A DNA stretch of 64,000 nt from Bacillota bacterium (GTDB lineage Bacteria > Bacillota > Clostridia > Lachnospirales > Lachnospiraceae), in assembly GCA_023390555.1 (NCBI GenBank), contig JAEWCQ010000044.1:101138-165137 (forward strand), read 5' to 3'. The position numbers and the translations under genes were made by a program. The notes under the pieces were generated by a model that was not told the origin of the DNA, ran no database searches, and was given only the letters and a program-made list of their open reading frames with translations. Numbering within the stretch: position 1 is the first letter of the stretch; each line of letters opens with the position of its first letter. This document shows positions 51,651-61,065 of this stretch, one piece after another.

Positions 51651-53393
51651 CTATTGTTCCGTATATTTTATGATCGTATCCCAGATACTGTTTGTCTCGA
51701 ATCCCAATTTCCAGAAAGATACGCCCGCAAGCTTATTCGACTTCATCACATCCAGCTTTTTTTCAATGGATGATGCATCCTCAATCCAGACTTTATAGGT
51801 AACCCCTTCATTCACATATTCAGCATAATTCTGGCCATCTGTTTCTGACCAGGTCGGTGTCGCTCCATTTAGGTTCAGACGCTTTTGAAGTGCATCCATC
51901 CCCACTGCCTCACTGGTAAGGTCATATGGAACGTAATCGTCTGAAGCAGATTCCACCGAATCCCCTGCATCCGTTTTTGGCGTTTCCGCCCAGATTCTTG
52001 TATAGAACGGACAGCCCAAGATGATCTGTTCGGCCGGAACTTCTTTTAAGGTATCCTGCACACCATTTTTCACAAAACTAATGGAAGACACGGAGCCCTC
52101 ATCGGAACCCACATAATGTTCATCATATGCCATAATCACGATATAGTCTGCAAAATTGGCCTGTTCCTGTCTGTTATAAAATGCTGTATAGTCACTCGGC
52201 ACATAATTATCTACCGACAGCACAATTCCATTATTTTCACATTTTAAAGATAGCTCGCGGATAAACTGTAAATATCCTTCGCCTGCTTCTTTTGCAAGTG
52301 CCTCCATATCCACATTGATTCCATCCAGTTCATACTCAATAGCTGCAGCGACCAGCTGGTTTACCAGATTCTGTCTCGTAGAAGTCCGGTTTAGCACCGT
52401 CGTTGTATCAACCTGATCATTCTCCAGATTACTGACCAAAGCCCACACCTCAATGTTATTCTGATGGCAGTAATCCACATAGTTCTTACTTGCCAGAGAA
52501 GCAATATTTCCATTGTTGTCATTCAGATAGAACCAGGTCGGCGAAATGACATTGATTCCTTTGGTATTCTGAAGAACACTTGCGATCGTTGCATTCCCAT
52601 CCTGGTTGGTGACTTGATGCCATGCCATTTCCACCGTATAATCCTTGGAAATATGGCTGAATACCGGCTCCTCAAATTCATGACTTCTTGTGGTTGTACT
52701 GATTTTGGTCATGAATTTTGTCTTCATGTATCCGACGATTCCGTCCTCAGTTGCCACTTTGCTCCAAGTATCATTCTTTTCCAGTACGGTGAGCTTCTCC
52801 CCTTTATCCAGCTCCTTCAAAATCGGGCTTTTGATACCACCCTTGTAACGAAGCTGTGTTGCCTTTTTTGCTGTGGTCGTATTCACATCTCCCCAAACAC
52901 TGGTGATGATGACACGGTTCGGATCCTCGTAGACCTTGTGTGTCAGATTTGTATACTTTTCAATAAAATCGAGTGCCAGATACATCGTATCTCCATCCAG
53001 ACGCACAATGGTATAACTCTCTGTATGACTGTCCTTGCCGACCAGATAATCGGCACTTCCCGGATTCACCGTTACAAGCGCATCAGGAAGGGTATACAGC
53101 AGAACATTTTCACTGGAATCCCAGTAAAAACGTTCGTTAAACTTATCCTGCACCGTATCAAAATCAATATATACTTCTCCGTCTATATATTTGCAGTTCG
53201 TATCCAAAACAGCGTCATCCAATACGATTGCCATATCGTCTTCCTGTGTCAGGTTGTAATATTTCTTCAACTCCATGACCTCTTTGGAAGGAATAAATCT
53301 CTCTATGAAACGGGCCGCAGCCGTAATCAATATTACAATTATAATCAGTGTAATGACTGCAAGCACCGGAATAAATTTCTTTCTGCCCTTCAA
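51651..53393 (-). CDS. Membrane-anchored GH18 glycosidase-like protein with SH3 domain
   Basis: A 580-residue surface protein. An N-terminal membrane anchor (residues 6-30) is followed by a copper-amine-oxidase-like N domain, an SH3b domain (LRYKGGIKSPILKELDKGEKLTVLEKNDTWSKV region) and a GH18 domain like YaaH/LysM-type spore chitinases. The catalytic motif DGINVDMEAL keeps the DxxDxDxE pattern, so activity on peptidoglycan or chitin-like chains is possible. The start is TTG at 53393, 8 bases after AGGAGG; the first in-frame ATG upstream lies beyond untranslated sequence. Confidence 0.85.
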   Translation of the reverse strand: MKGRKKFIPVLAVITLIIIVILITAAARFIERFIPSKEVMELKKYYNLTQEDDMAIVLDDAVLDTNCKYIDGEVYIDFDTVQDKFNERFYWDSSENVLLYTLPDALVTVNPGSADYLVGKDSHTESYTIVRLDGDTMYLALDFIEKYTNLTHKVYEDPNRVIITSVWGDVNTTTAKKATQLRYKGGIKSPILKELDKGEKLTVLEKNDTWSKVATEDGIVGYMKTKFMTKISTTTRSHEFEEPVFSHISKDYTVEMAWHQVTNQDGNATIASVLQNTKGINVISPTWFYLNDNNGNIASLASKNYVDYCHQNNIEVWALVSNLENDQVDTTTVLNRTSTRQNLVNQLVAAAIEYELDGINVDMEALAKEAGEGYLQFIRELSLKCENNGIVLSVDNYVPSDYTAFYNRQEQANFADYIVIMAYDEHYVGSDEGSVSSISFVKNGVQDTLKEVPAEQIILGCPFYTRIWAETPKTDAGDSVESASDDYVPYDLTSEAVGMDALQKRLNLNGATPTWSETDGQNYAEYVNEGVTYKVWIEDASSIEKKLDVMKSNKLAGVSFWKLGFETNSIWDTIIKYTEQ

Positions 53394-53500
53394 TTCATTA
53401 TCCTCCTGTAAAAAGTTAAGTATATCTGTCAGACATAAACCAAGCAGTTTGAGTATAACATATTCCCGTATACAAGGAAAGAGGGAAGAAACTGTAAAAC

Positions 53501-53528
53501 GCCGCCAGCCGAATCGGCAGCTGACGGC
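53501..53528 (-). terminator. Terminator after the small 53604 gene
   Basis: GCCGTCAGC and GCTGGCGGC pair (one U.G wobble) on the minus strand, followed by GUUUUA. It separates the small gene from the GH18 gene. Confidence 0.6.
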
Positions 53529-53603
53529 ATATTTTAATCTTAGCCTCATTTTGACAGACTGCCTGTCCGAAGACGATCGGGCATTAGGGTGCTTCCGCTG
53601 TAA

Positions 53604-53816
53604 TCAGATTTCTGCAATTCTGTCAAAATGTAATTCTTTCAGTTCCTCCTCATCAAATATATAGTCTCTCATATAGGTGCATTCTTCATTCAGCATCATT
53701 TCTTCTGCTACTTCTCTGGAAGAACTTTTACAGCCTTCAAGCCAGATTGTAATTCCACGGTTTTCAATGGATTGAAGCTCTATATAAAGGCTGTTTTGAA
53801 CATTTTCTTTTTTCAT
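53604..53816 (-). CDS. Small acidic hypothetical protein
   Basis: A 70-residue protein that I do not recognise: NSLYIELQSIENRGITIWLEG, then an acidic helix-rich C-terminal half (FDEEELKELHFDRI). It has no signal peptide. It has a strong AAAGGGG ribosome-binding site, a plausible codon pattern and its own terminator, which support a real gene. Confidence 0.7.
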   Translation of the reverse strand: MKKENVQNSLYIELQSIENRGITIWLEGCKSSSREVAEEMMLNEECTYMRDYIFDEEELKELHFDRIAEI

Positions 53817-54639
53817 AATCAGTGCCCCTTTTCTTTATAAACCGCAGGGAAGTAAATCTGTGATATATTATGCTTCCTTAAAACGGTGGGAAAGGGCGAC
53901 AGAAACAGTCTGGCATTTTTTTCTTTTTATCCTTCTTATCTTTTCATCCCGTTTTTGTTACAATATGATTGCTACAGCCAGCGTTCTGCCCCGTCTCCTC
54001 CGTTATGCTTTTTTTCTCATATCCCCTCCTTTCCTTCTGCAGTATTCTCCGGATTCCGGAATTCTTTGTTGATGGAACTATGCAGTGACCACTGCTATGA
54101 CTGATCTGATTCAGATACCGGTTTCATTCCGGCTGCATTGATATACGAGATGCGAAAATCTAATTTCATAAAATTTCCATTTTCTTCTTTTTTTAATTTT
54201 TTTGGAAATGTCTTCCCTGTCTGGTAAATTAAATTGAAACATCAAAATCGATTATTCTGCCTGATTTTCCGCATACTATAATATGTTCTATTTCACGCGG
54301 AGAAATAAAGAATATAATTTTTATGCTGATATGCAAAAATTTCACATAACCAGCCAGTACATTGCATATGGTATTTCTGGGAAATATTATTTTGATACAG
54401 CATATAATACTGTAAAGACTTTCTGAAAGCAGATCTGCTTCAAGAGAGATTTTAATTTACCAAAGATAGAGCTCAGATGATATTTCTATTTGACGCAGCA
54501 TTGCCTTTCACAGATCCCTGACAGAGAAAATGTCTATGAAATGCATCTCATGATAGCTTTATACCATATTGTTCCTATTAGTTGCAACAGTATTTGGCTT
54601 ATTTTAGACTTTTTAGAAATATTTAATATATTTTAGCCG
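53817..54639. other. Long AT-rich intergenic region
   Basis: About 820 bp lie between the small minus-strand gene and the mecA promoter. A plus-strand frame at 53860-54072 encodes a hydrophobic 70-residue peptide but has no ribosome-binding site and was not accepted. No tRNA, small RNA or mobile element was recognised, although a stretch this long is unusual in this gene-dense window. Confidence 0.5.
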
Positions 54640-54668
54640 TTTACAATGGATATGCTTTCTTTTATAAT
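54640..54668 (+). promoter_or_regulatory. Promoter of mecA
   Basis: TTTACA (54640-54645) and TATAAT (54663-54668) are separated by 17 bases. Confidence 0.7.
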
Positions 54669-54724
54669 GAAGGTGACAGAACAATACCTGTATTTTTTAT
54701 TTTCAATGATAAGGAAGTGATAAT

Positions 54725-55531
54725 ATGAAAATAGAAAAAGTAAATGATAATCAGATTCGATGCACTTTAACCCGTGAAGATTTAGATAACAGACAATTGA
54801 AGCTGAGTGAGCTTGCATACGGAACCGAGAAGGCAAAATCTCTTTTCCGGGAAATGATGCAGCAGGCTTCTTATGAATTCGGATTTGAGGCCGAAGATAT
54901 ACCGCTTATGATAGAGGCAATCCCTCTTTCTGCGGATACTATTATCCTTATTATTACAAAGGTGGAATACCCGGAAGAATTAGATACCAGGTTTTCAAAA
55001 TTTTCAGAACCTTCCGATGAATTGGAAGACATCATATCCGATGATTCAGAAGAAAGCAGCAGTCAGGGAGCCGACGATATTCTGGGACTGTTTCAGCAGA
55101 TCCAGAAAAAACATCAGAAGGCCGAAGCCGACAGGCAGGCAGCCGCTGGCTTTTCAGCAACAGAGGAATCTGGCAGCAGAAGTTCCAGTGAGAAAAAGGA
55201 CAGTGCCAAACAGGGACTTCCAATTTCTGTACCGGTTGAGATTTCAAAACTTTTTGTGTTTCATGAGCTTGATACCTTAGGTCAGCTTTCAACCATATTA
55301 CATGGTTTTTATAATGATGATAACACCCTGTACAAAAAACCTGCTTCTGACAAATACTACCTCATTATTCGTAAGGGCCATCACTCACCGGAAGAATTTA
55401 ACAAAGTCTGCAATATATTATCGGAATATTCACAACAGGAAAAATACTCAGCTGCCACGGAGGCGTTCTTTTCAGAACATTATGATGTTTTGATTGGAGA
55501 GCATGCAATCCAGACACTTGCTGAAATCTGA
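54725..55531 (+). CDS. mecA: Adaptor protein MecA
   Basis: A 268-residue adaptor that delivers substrates to the ClpC-ClpP protease. The N-terminal target-binding domain spans residues 1-85 (KIEKVNDNQIRCTLTREDLDNRQLKLSELAYGTEKAK region). A Ser/Glu-rich linker follows at about 90-165. The C-terminal ClpC-binding domain (FHELDTLGQLSTILHGFYNDDNTLYK, then YYLIIRKGHHSPEEFNKVCNILSEYSQ) ends the protein. The gene stands alone with its own promoter and terminator. Confidence 0.93.
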   Translation: MKIEKVNDNQIRCTLTREDLDNRQLKLSELAYGTEKAKSLFREMMQQASYEFGFEAEDIPLMIEAIPLSADTIILIITKVEYPEELDTRFSKFSEPSDELEDIISDDSEESSSQGADDILGLFQQIQKKHQKAEADRQAAAGFSATEESGSRSSSEKKDSAKQGLPISVPVEISKLFVFHELDTLGQLSTILHGFYNDDNTLYKKPASDKYYLIIRKGHHSPEEFNKVCNILSEYSQQEKYSAATEAFFSEHYDVLIGEHAIQTLAEI

Positions 55532-55569
55532 TTTATCAAAAACAAAGCCATCTCTTTTGGGATGTGCAT

Positions 55570-55612
55570 AAAAAAGAAGTGCTGTCTCTTAGATGAGACG
55601 CACTTCTTTTTT
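55570..55612. terminator. Bidirectional terminator between mecA and the DUF1858-type gene
   Basis: A long stem (AAAAAAGAAGTGC with GCACTTCTTTTTT, inner GTCTC/GAGAC) has A and T tracts on both flanks and lies between convergent genes. Confidence 0.85.
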
Positions 55613-55636
55613 GGCTAATTGCCTTTCCTGTGCGGA

Positions 55637-55846
55637 TTAATTCTCAGACTGTGCAAGGAAATCATTGATCTGCGTTACTAATGCATCCGGTTCAATTCCG
55701 TGAACCATAGCCGCCTCTTCAATTGTTTCCATCTGGGATGACGGACATCCCAGGCAATGCATTCCTATGTTTAAAAGAATTGGTGCAATATTTTCATCAA
55801 TCTGAAGTAATTCACCGATCATTGTACTCTTGGTTACCTGTGCCAT
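55637..55846 (-). CDS. DUF1858-type small cysteine protein
   Basis: A 69-residue protein: KSTMIGELLQIDENIAPILLNIGMHCLGCPSSQMETIEEAA. The GMHCLGCP motif, two cysteines after a short helix pair, is the DUF1858 hallmark; this domain often stands next to hybrid-cluster or redox proteins. Its biochemical role is not settled, but a redox or metal role is likely from the CxxC. The ATG at 55846 follows AAGGAGG. It converges on mecA and diverges from ferredoxin. Confidence 0.85.
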   Translation of the reverse strand: MAQVTKSTMIGELLQIDENIAPILLNIGMHCLGCPSSQMETIEEAAMVHGIEPDALVTQINDFLAQSEN

Positions 55847-55953
55847 GATATATACCTCCTTTTTATTTTTCACGAGCCTATTATAAGCCTAATCGCGAAA
55901 TTATGCAATTATCTTTCCCTTTGTTTTTTACAATATACATTTACGTTTCACTC

Positions 55954-55982
55954 TTGTAATCCCGTTGTAATTGTATTAGAAT
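55954..55982 (+). promoter_or_regulatory. Promoter of the ferredoxin gene
   Basis: TTGTAA (55954-55959) and TAGAAT (55977-55982) are 17 bases apart. Confidence 0.65.
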
Positions 55983-56036
55983 ATCATTTAAGCTGATAAA
56001 AGCTTTAAAACGAATTTAATGAAGGAGGGAAATAAA

Positions 56037-56207
56037 ATGGCATTTGTTATTACTGATACTTGCGTAAGCTGTGGTACATGTGAGCCAGAATGTCCAGTAA
56101 GTGCAATTTCTGCTGGCGATGGCAAATTCGATATTGATGCTGATACATGTATTTCTTGTGGTACATGTGCTGGCGTATGTCCAACAGGAGCAATCGAAGA
56201 GGCATAA
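56037..56207 (+). CDS. Clostridial-type 2x[4Fe-4S] ferredoxin
   Basis: A 56-residue electron carrier with two cluster motifs, CVSCGTCEPECPVSA and CISCGTCAGVCPTGA, each CxxCxxCxxxCP. It is the typical low-potential ferredoxin of anaerobes, used by hydrogenase and pyruvate:ferredoxin oxidoreductase. The ATG at 56037 follows AAGGAGG. It is transcribed alone and ends at a strong terminator. Confidence 0.96.
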   Translation: MAFVITDTCVSCGTCEPECPVSAISAGDGKFDIDADTCISCGTCAGVCPTGAIEEA

Positions 56208-56228
56208 TTCAACATATTGGTGTACATT

Positions 56229-56263
56229 AAAAAAGAGCCGTCACTTTCGTGACGGCTTTTTTT
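56229..56263. terminator. Bidirectional terminator between ferredoxin and the MerR gene
   Basis: AAAAAAGAGCCGTCAC and GTGACGGCTTTTTT form a 14-bp or longer stem with a 4-base loop between convergent genes. Confidence 0.85.
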
Positions 56264-56864
56264 ACGCTTCTTTCGGCTTTAATTCATTCTTTTTTCCGAA
56301 CAGTTTCCCTGATTTTTCCTTCTTTTTATAGGTACTTCGAATTGCCTCATCCAATTTCCGGTAGCGATCCTCTGCCTGTTCATCCTGCTCCCGCATCAGA
56401 TAATTCATCTCTTTTATGACGCGAACGCCCACTTCTTCTCCAACTTCTTTTCCGAGTGCCCGGTTATTTTCCTGGATCGCCTCTTTTACGATCTGTGTCA
56501 TAAGCACCTGAAACTGATCCAGTCGGTTCTGGTTACTGCTGTAGACATTTTCCGGCTGATGCAGCTGCGGCTTCATACTCTGCTGCTGCAGTGCATTCTG
56601 ATAGACCGGCTGCTGGTTTTCAGCCTCTAACATATTCGGGTCCTGGTTATGTAAGATCATCTTAATCGCTTTCAACTGATAGCCCTGCTCCTTTAATTCT
56701 TTTATTTTCATAAACTGATCGATATTTTCTTTTGTATAATAACGATGCCCCATTTCATTTCGGGGAATCACTAATTCTAATTCGTCTTCCCAATACCGCA
56801 GCACATGTGATTCCACACTTACAATAGCCGCAGCATCGGATATGATATACCTCTGCTTGTCCAC
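56262..56864 (-). CDS. MerR-type helix-turn-helix regulator
   Basis: A 200-residue regulator. Residues 5-70 form a MerR winged helix (YIISDAAAIVSVESHVLRYWEDEL, then GHRYYTKENIDQFMKIKELKEQGYQLKAIK). A Gln/Asn-rich linker at about 75-110 is followed by a coiled-coil-like helical region and a basic Lys-rich tail. No metal-binding cysteines are seen. The target is unknown. Confidence 0.85.
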   Translation of the reverse strand: MDKQRYIISDAAAIVSVESHVLRYWEDELELVIPRNEMGHRYYTKENIDQFMKIKELKEQGYQLKAIKMILHNQDPNMLEAENQQPVYQNALQQQSMKPQLHQPENVYSSNQNRLDQFQVLMTQIVKEAIQENNRALGKEVGEEVGVRVIKEMNYLMREQDEQAEDRYRKLDEAIRSTYKKKEKSGKLFGKKNELKPKEA

Positions 56865-57010
56865 TATACTCCTCCTTTTCTACCAGCTTGTCCACATCCT
56901 GATGAGGTTTTCCTCAAGATATAGTAGATTTTCCTCTAGATATAACAAATTATATACTTGCCTGTTGCGATTCGCAATGCATTTTCATCGTAAAAAAATG
57001 ACATAAAAAA

Positions 57011-57042
57011 GCAGATACAGCCATTTTTCTGACTGTATCTGC
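57011..57042 (-). terminator. Terminator after dnaB
   Basis: GCAGATACAG and CTGTATCTGC form a 10-bp stem with a 12-base loop, followed by U6 on the minus strand. Confidence 0.85.
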
Positions 57043-57075
57043 AACGCTTCCGCTTTTTCGTTTTTTTTCCAGAAA

Positions 57076-58407
57076 TTATTTTTCCATATTCGCAAACTTT
57101 GTGTACTGCGGTAACCACACCAGTTCCACTGTTCCAATCGGACCGTTTCGCTGTTTGGCAATAATAATCTCAGAAATATTCTTTCGATCGGTATCTTTAT
57201 TGTAATAATCATCCCGGTAGATGAACATGATCACATCGGCATCCTGCTCGATAGCTCCGGATTCTCTCAGGTCCGACATCATAGGGCGCTTATCCGGTCT
57301 CTGCTCCACCGCACGGCTCAGCTGAGATAACGCAACCACCGGCACCTGAAGCTCTCTGGCAAGCGATTTTAAGGAACGGGATATCTCTGATATCTCCTGC
57401 TGCCTGGACTCGCTGCCCTTTCCGCTGCCTGACATCAACTGCAAATAGTCGATGATAACCAGCTTTAAATCATGTTCCAGCTTATATTTCCTGCATTTGC
57501 TCCGAAGCTCGGATATGGATATTCCAGGCGTATCATCAATAATCAGATTCGACCGACCTACCACTCCGGCTCCCTCGATCAGTTTCTCCCACTCCGCATC
57601 CGACAGATTACCATTCCGCAGCGTCTGAGCATCTACTCTTGATTCCAGAGAGAACAGACGGTTAACCAGCTGCTCCTTTGACATCTCAAGCGAAAATATT
57701 GCAGTTGTAAGGTCACTCCGAAAAGCCACATATTGAGCGATATTCAGAACAAACGCCGTCTTACCCATAGACGGCCTTGCAGCGATTAGAATCAAGTCGG
57801 AAGTTTGCAGTCCTGAGGTGCGATAGTCAAGATCTACAAAGCCCGTCGCAATACCGGTTACGGTTCCGGCGGTTCTCGAGGCTTGTTCAATTTTATCGAG
57901 TGCATTGATTACGACCTGCTTAATCGGTACATAGTCGCTTCCACTCCGGTTCTGAAGCAGGTGAAATACGTTCTTCTCCGTATCTGCCAGGATATCCTCC
58001 AGATTCTCTTTACCGAGATAGCACTGGTTTTCAATGTCCTCCGTCACCTTAATCAGTTTGCGAAGCATTGATTTATCTTTTACAATATTGGCATAATACC
58101 GGACATTTGCAGAGGTCGGAACAGCTGTGACCAGATCACGTACATATTCCAGACTGCTAATCTCGGGGGGAACATCTTTTTCCTTCAGCTTATTCTGCAG
58201 GGTAATTAAGTCCACCGGCTGTCCGGCATTAAACAATTCCTGCATCGCATCAAACAGTATGCCATACTGTTTGTGATAAAAATCTTCTGATATCAGTATC
58301 TCACCGGCCGCAACGACCGCATCTTTGTCCATGATCATGGAACCAATGACGGACTGCTCTGCCTCAAGGCTGTTTGGCATCACTCTCTTTATCAGAGCTT
58401 CTTCCAT
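57076..58407 (-). CDS. dnaB: Replicative DNA helicase
   Basis: A 443-residue hexameric helicase. The N-terminal domain (PNSLEAEQSVIGSMIMDKDAV) is followed by a linker and a RecA-like domain with Walker A ARPSMGKTAFVLN near residue 208, Walker B LVIIDYLQLMSG and the QEISEISRSLKSLARELQVPVVALSQLSR segment. It is the last gene of the gdpP-rplI-dnaB operon, a common order in Firmicutes. Confidence 0.97.
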   Translation of the reverse strand: MEEALIKRVMPNSLEAEQSVIGSMIMDKDAVVAAGEILISEDFYHKQYGILFDAMQELFNAGQPVDLITLQNKLKEKDVPPEISSLEYVRDLVTAVPTSANVRYYANIVKDKSMLRKLIKVTEDIENQCYLGKENLEDILADTEKNVFHLLQNRSGSDYVPIKQVVINALDKIEQASRTAGTVTGIATGFVDLDYRTSGLQTSDLILIAARPSMGKTAFVLNIAQYVAFRSDLTTAIFSLEMSKEQLVNRLFSLESRVDAQTLRNGNLSDAEWEKLIEGAGVVGRSNLIIDDTPGISISELRSKCRKYKLEHDLKLVIIDYLQLMSGSGKGSESRQQEISEISRSLKSLARELQVPVVALSQLSRAVEQRPDKRPMMSDLRESGAIEQDADVIMFIYRDDYYNKDTDRKNISEIIIAKQRNGPIGTVELVWLPQYTKFANMEK

Positions 58408-58419
58408 GAGAATTGCCTC

Positions 58420-58866
58420 CTATGCTTCTGTTACGTTTACTCTTAAAACGGCAGTTACCTTTGTGTGGAGTTTTACTGCCACCTCGTACATGCCAAGTGC
58501 TTTGATCCCATCTTTCAGTACCATCTTTTTCTTATCAATTTCTATATTCAGCTGTTCTTTTACCGCTGTCTGAATTTCCTTTGTCGATACGGAGCCAAAC
58601 GTTCTTCCGCCTTCTCCGGCCTTTATCTTAACCTCGACGGTCTTATCCTCCAAAAAGGCGGCCAGTTCCTTTGCCTTCTCCAGATTCTCTTCCGCTATTT
58701 TATCCGCATGTTTATTCTGAAGTCTCAGATCATTTAAGCTCTTGTTGTTGGCTTCTACTGCTTTCTTTTTCGGAAAAAGTACATTTCTTGCATAGGCGTC
58801 ACTTGCCTCTACAATCTCACCCTTTTTCCCCAACGGTTTCACATCTTCCAATAAAATTACTTTCAT
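58420..58866 (-). CDS. rplI: 50S ribosomal protein L9
   Basis: A 148-residue ribosomal protein with the L9 N-domain signature MKVILLEDVKPLGKKGEIVE and ARNVLFPKKKAVEAN, a long connecting helix, and a C-domain with EGGRTFGSVSTKEI. It overlaps the gdpP stop by 4 bases (ATGA) and is 12 bp before dnaB. Confidence 0.97.
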   Translation of the reverse strand: MKVILLEDVKPLGKKGEIVEASDAYARNVLFPKKKAVEANNKSLNDLRLQNKHADKIAEENLEKAKELAAFLEDKTVEVKIKAGEGGRTFGSVSTKEIQTAVKEQLNIEIDKKKMVLKDGIKALGMYEVAVKLHTKVTAVLRVNVTEA

Positions 58867-60914
58867 ATTCGTATATCTCCTTCCTCAAGCATCTGATCAA
58901 TTGTCTCTTTTATGATGTCTTTTGCTTCCGCTATCGTACAGTCTTTCAGCTGGCAACCCGCCATATTCAAATGACCGCCGCCGCCGAAACGCTCCATGAT
59001 CAGTTGTACGTTAATCTCGTCAATGGAACGTGAGCTGACATAAATCTTTCCTGCATACTCAGTCAGGACAAAGGATGCCTTAATTCCCACAATGTTCAGC
59101 AGCTCATTGGCCGCCTGGGCACCCACGATCGTAGGGCTTGCAACACTGCTGGTCTGGCACACGGATATTGCAAATGCACCTCTGTATACATCGGCATGGC
59201 GCACGACTTCCGCACGTGCCTTATAAGTTGACATATCTTCCCGCAGCAATTTACGGACACGTGTTACTTCCGCACCGCAGCGTTTTAAATACGCCGCCGC
59301 CTCAAATGTCCGGACTCCCGTCTTCGTCATAAAGTTATTCGTATCAATCAAAATTCCTGCATAGATGCAGTCCGCCTCATGCGCTTCCAGTTTGATATTC
59401 TCCGTGAAATACTGCAATACTTCCGCTACCATTTCACAGGTGGAGGAAGCATACGGCTCAATATAGGAAAGCACCGTATTTTCAATCACATCCGTACTTT
59501 GTCTGTGATGATCAAAAACCACCAGACTCCGCGTCCTGTTCAGCAATCCCGGACACTCCGTATAACCCGGCCGGTTCGTATCTACGACCATGACAAGGGA
59601 GTTGGAATCAGCCACTTCCAATGCCCGCTCACTGCTGATAAACATATCCACAGGATATCCTTTTTCTTCGGTAAAATATTCTTTCAGCGGCTTCAGTGAG
59701 GTGGTCACATCGTCAATGACAATCTGCGCCCGCTTGCCCAGTACTCTGGCCGCACAGTAGACACCGATCGCGGCACCGAAAGAATCTACATCACTGATGC
59801 TGTGCCCCATGATAAAGACACGCTCCCGGCTTTCTAAAATCTCCCGCAGGGCATGTGCTTTCACACGCGCCTTTACACGGGTATTTTTCTCTACCTGCTT
59901 GGAATTTCCTCCATAATAGGAAATATTTGCACCTTCCTTGACGACTACCTGGTCACCGCCGCGTCCAAGAGCAAGGTCAATCGCCATCCGTGCATATTCA
60001 TAGTTCTGATTGTACGATGACCCCGTATTTCCGAGACCGATACTCAGTGTTACCGCCATCTCATTGCCGACCCTTACGGTCTTTACATCCTCAATCAGGC
60101 TGAACTTATCCTCCTGCAGCTCTTTTAAATATTTATGGCGGAATACAACAAAATATTTGTCCTTCTCGATTTTACGTACAAGCGCATCTATCTGCGTAAA
60201 ATATTTATTCACCTTCCGGTCGATCAATGCAACCAGCAGTGATCGCTTTACATCTTCGATACTGTCCAGCGCTTCATCATAGTTATCAATGTAAATCAGC
60301 CCGGCTACCAGCCTCTGTTCTTCATTCTGTCTGATATAACGGTTCAACGCCGTCTCGTCAAACAGATAGAGTGCTGTCAGAAACTGCTCACTTTCCTCCA
60401 TGGATACGATTGCACTCTCTGCCGTCATCTCCTCAAAATAAATTTTATTCAACGTCACGCGGTAATCGTGATCCTGAAACGAGACAGATACGATTTTCTG
60501 TTCTTCCTCTTTTTGAATAATTTCTTTGGTGACCCCTGGGAAAATGCTTGTAATGGATTTGTGATACCGCTTATCCCTTCCGGTAACCTCCGCAAATTTT
60601 TCATTTACCCATAGTATCTTTCCGCTGTAATCCAGCAATGCATAAGGTATCTCAAATTCATTGATCAGTTTTTTCTGGACCGTCCCATACTGTGTTGCAA
60701 AATTGATCAGCTCATTCACAAGCACCGGCTTATTGTAATTATAGGCAAATACTACAAAAATAAAGTAAATCAGTACGAAAATGGATACCATAATTCCATC
60801 TTCCCTGCTTACCCAGTACAAAGGGATATTCATGATGACCAGTAGAATAGTAAGTATCAATGGCCAGTACATGTAATTTTTCAGATTTCCCTTAAGCTTT
60901 ATATTCTTTTTCAT
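58863..60914 (-). CDS. gdpP: Cyclic-di-AMP phosphodiesterase GdpP
   Basis: A 683-residue membrane phosphodiesterase that breaks down cyclic di-AMP. Two N-terminal membrane helices (residues 13-58) precede a PAS-like domain, a degenerate GGDEF domain and the DHH/DHHA1 module (MGHSISDVDSFGAAIG, VVDTNRP, VVFDHHRQSTD, then RFGGGGHLNMAG). The manganese-site residues look intact. It is the first gene of the gdpP-rplI-dnaB operon. Confidence 0.95.
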   Translation of the reverse strand: MKKNIKLKGNLKNYMYWPLILTILLVIMNIPLYWVSREDGIMVSIFVLIYFIFVVFAYNYNKPVLVNELINFATQYGTVQKKLINEFEIPYALLDYSGKILWVNEKFAEVTGRDKRYHKSITSIFPGVTKEIIQKEEEQKIVSVSFQDHDYRVTLNKIYFEEMTAESAIVSMEESEQFLTALYLFDETALNRYIRQNEEQRLVAGLIYIDNYDEALDSIEDVKRSLLVALIDRKVNKYFTQIDALVRKIEKDKYFVVFRHKYLKELQEDKFSLIEDVKTVRVGNEMAVTLSIGLGNTGSSYNQNYEYARMAIDLALGRGGDQVVVKEGANISYYGGNSKQVEKNTRVKARVKAHALREILESRERVFIMGHSISDVDSFGAAIGVYCAARVLGKRAQIVIDDVTTSLKPLKEYFTEEKGYPVDMFISSERALEVADSNSLVMVVDTNRPGYTECPGLLNRTRSLVVFDHHRQSTDVIENTVLSYIEPYASSTCEMVAEVLQYFTENIKLEAHEADCIYAGILIDTNNFMTKTGVRTFEAAAYLKRCGAEVTRVRKLLREDMSTYKARAEVVRHADVYRGAFAISVCQTSSVASPTIVGAQAANELLNIVGIKASFVLTEYAGKIYVSSRSIDEINVQLIMERFGGGGHLNMAGCQLKDCTIAEAKDIIKETIDQMLEEGDIRI

Positions 60915-60988
60915 TGCAATCTCCTCATACAGCAGTTTTTACGCTGTCGTTTATGCTCCTATCACCTAGGCATACATATACAGAGTGT

Positions 60989-61017
60989 ATTATACCATTC
61001 TTCTATCGGATTTGCCA
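60989..61017 (-). promoter_or_regulatory. Promoter of the gdpP-rplI-dnaB operon
   Basis: TGGCAA (61012-61017) and a perfect TATAAT (60989-60994) are 17 bases apart on the minus strand. The -35 box is weak. Confidence 0.5.
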
Positions 61018-61065
61018 GCACCAATCTGCGATTATCGGACATGCATTGTTTATCAGTTTATTTTC

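Noticed and set aside
53860..54072. Small hydrophobic protein on the plus strand
   Set aside because: It has no ribosome-binding site, its composition looks like translated AT-rich noncoding DNA, and no promoter fits.
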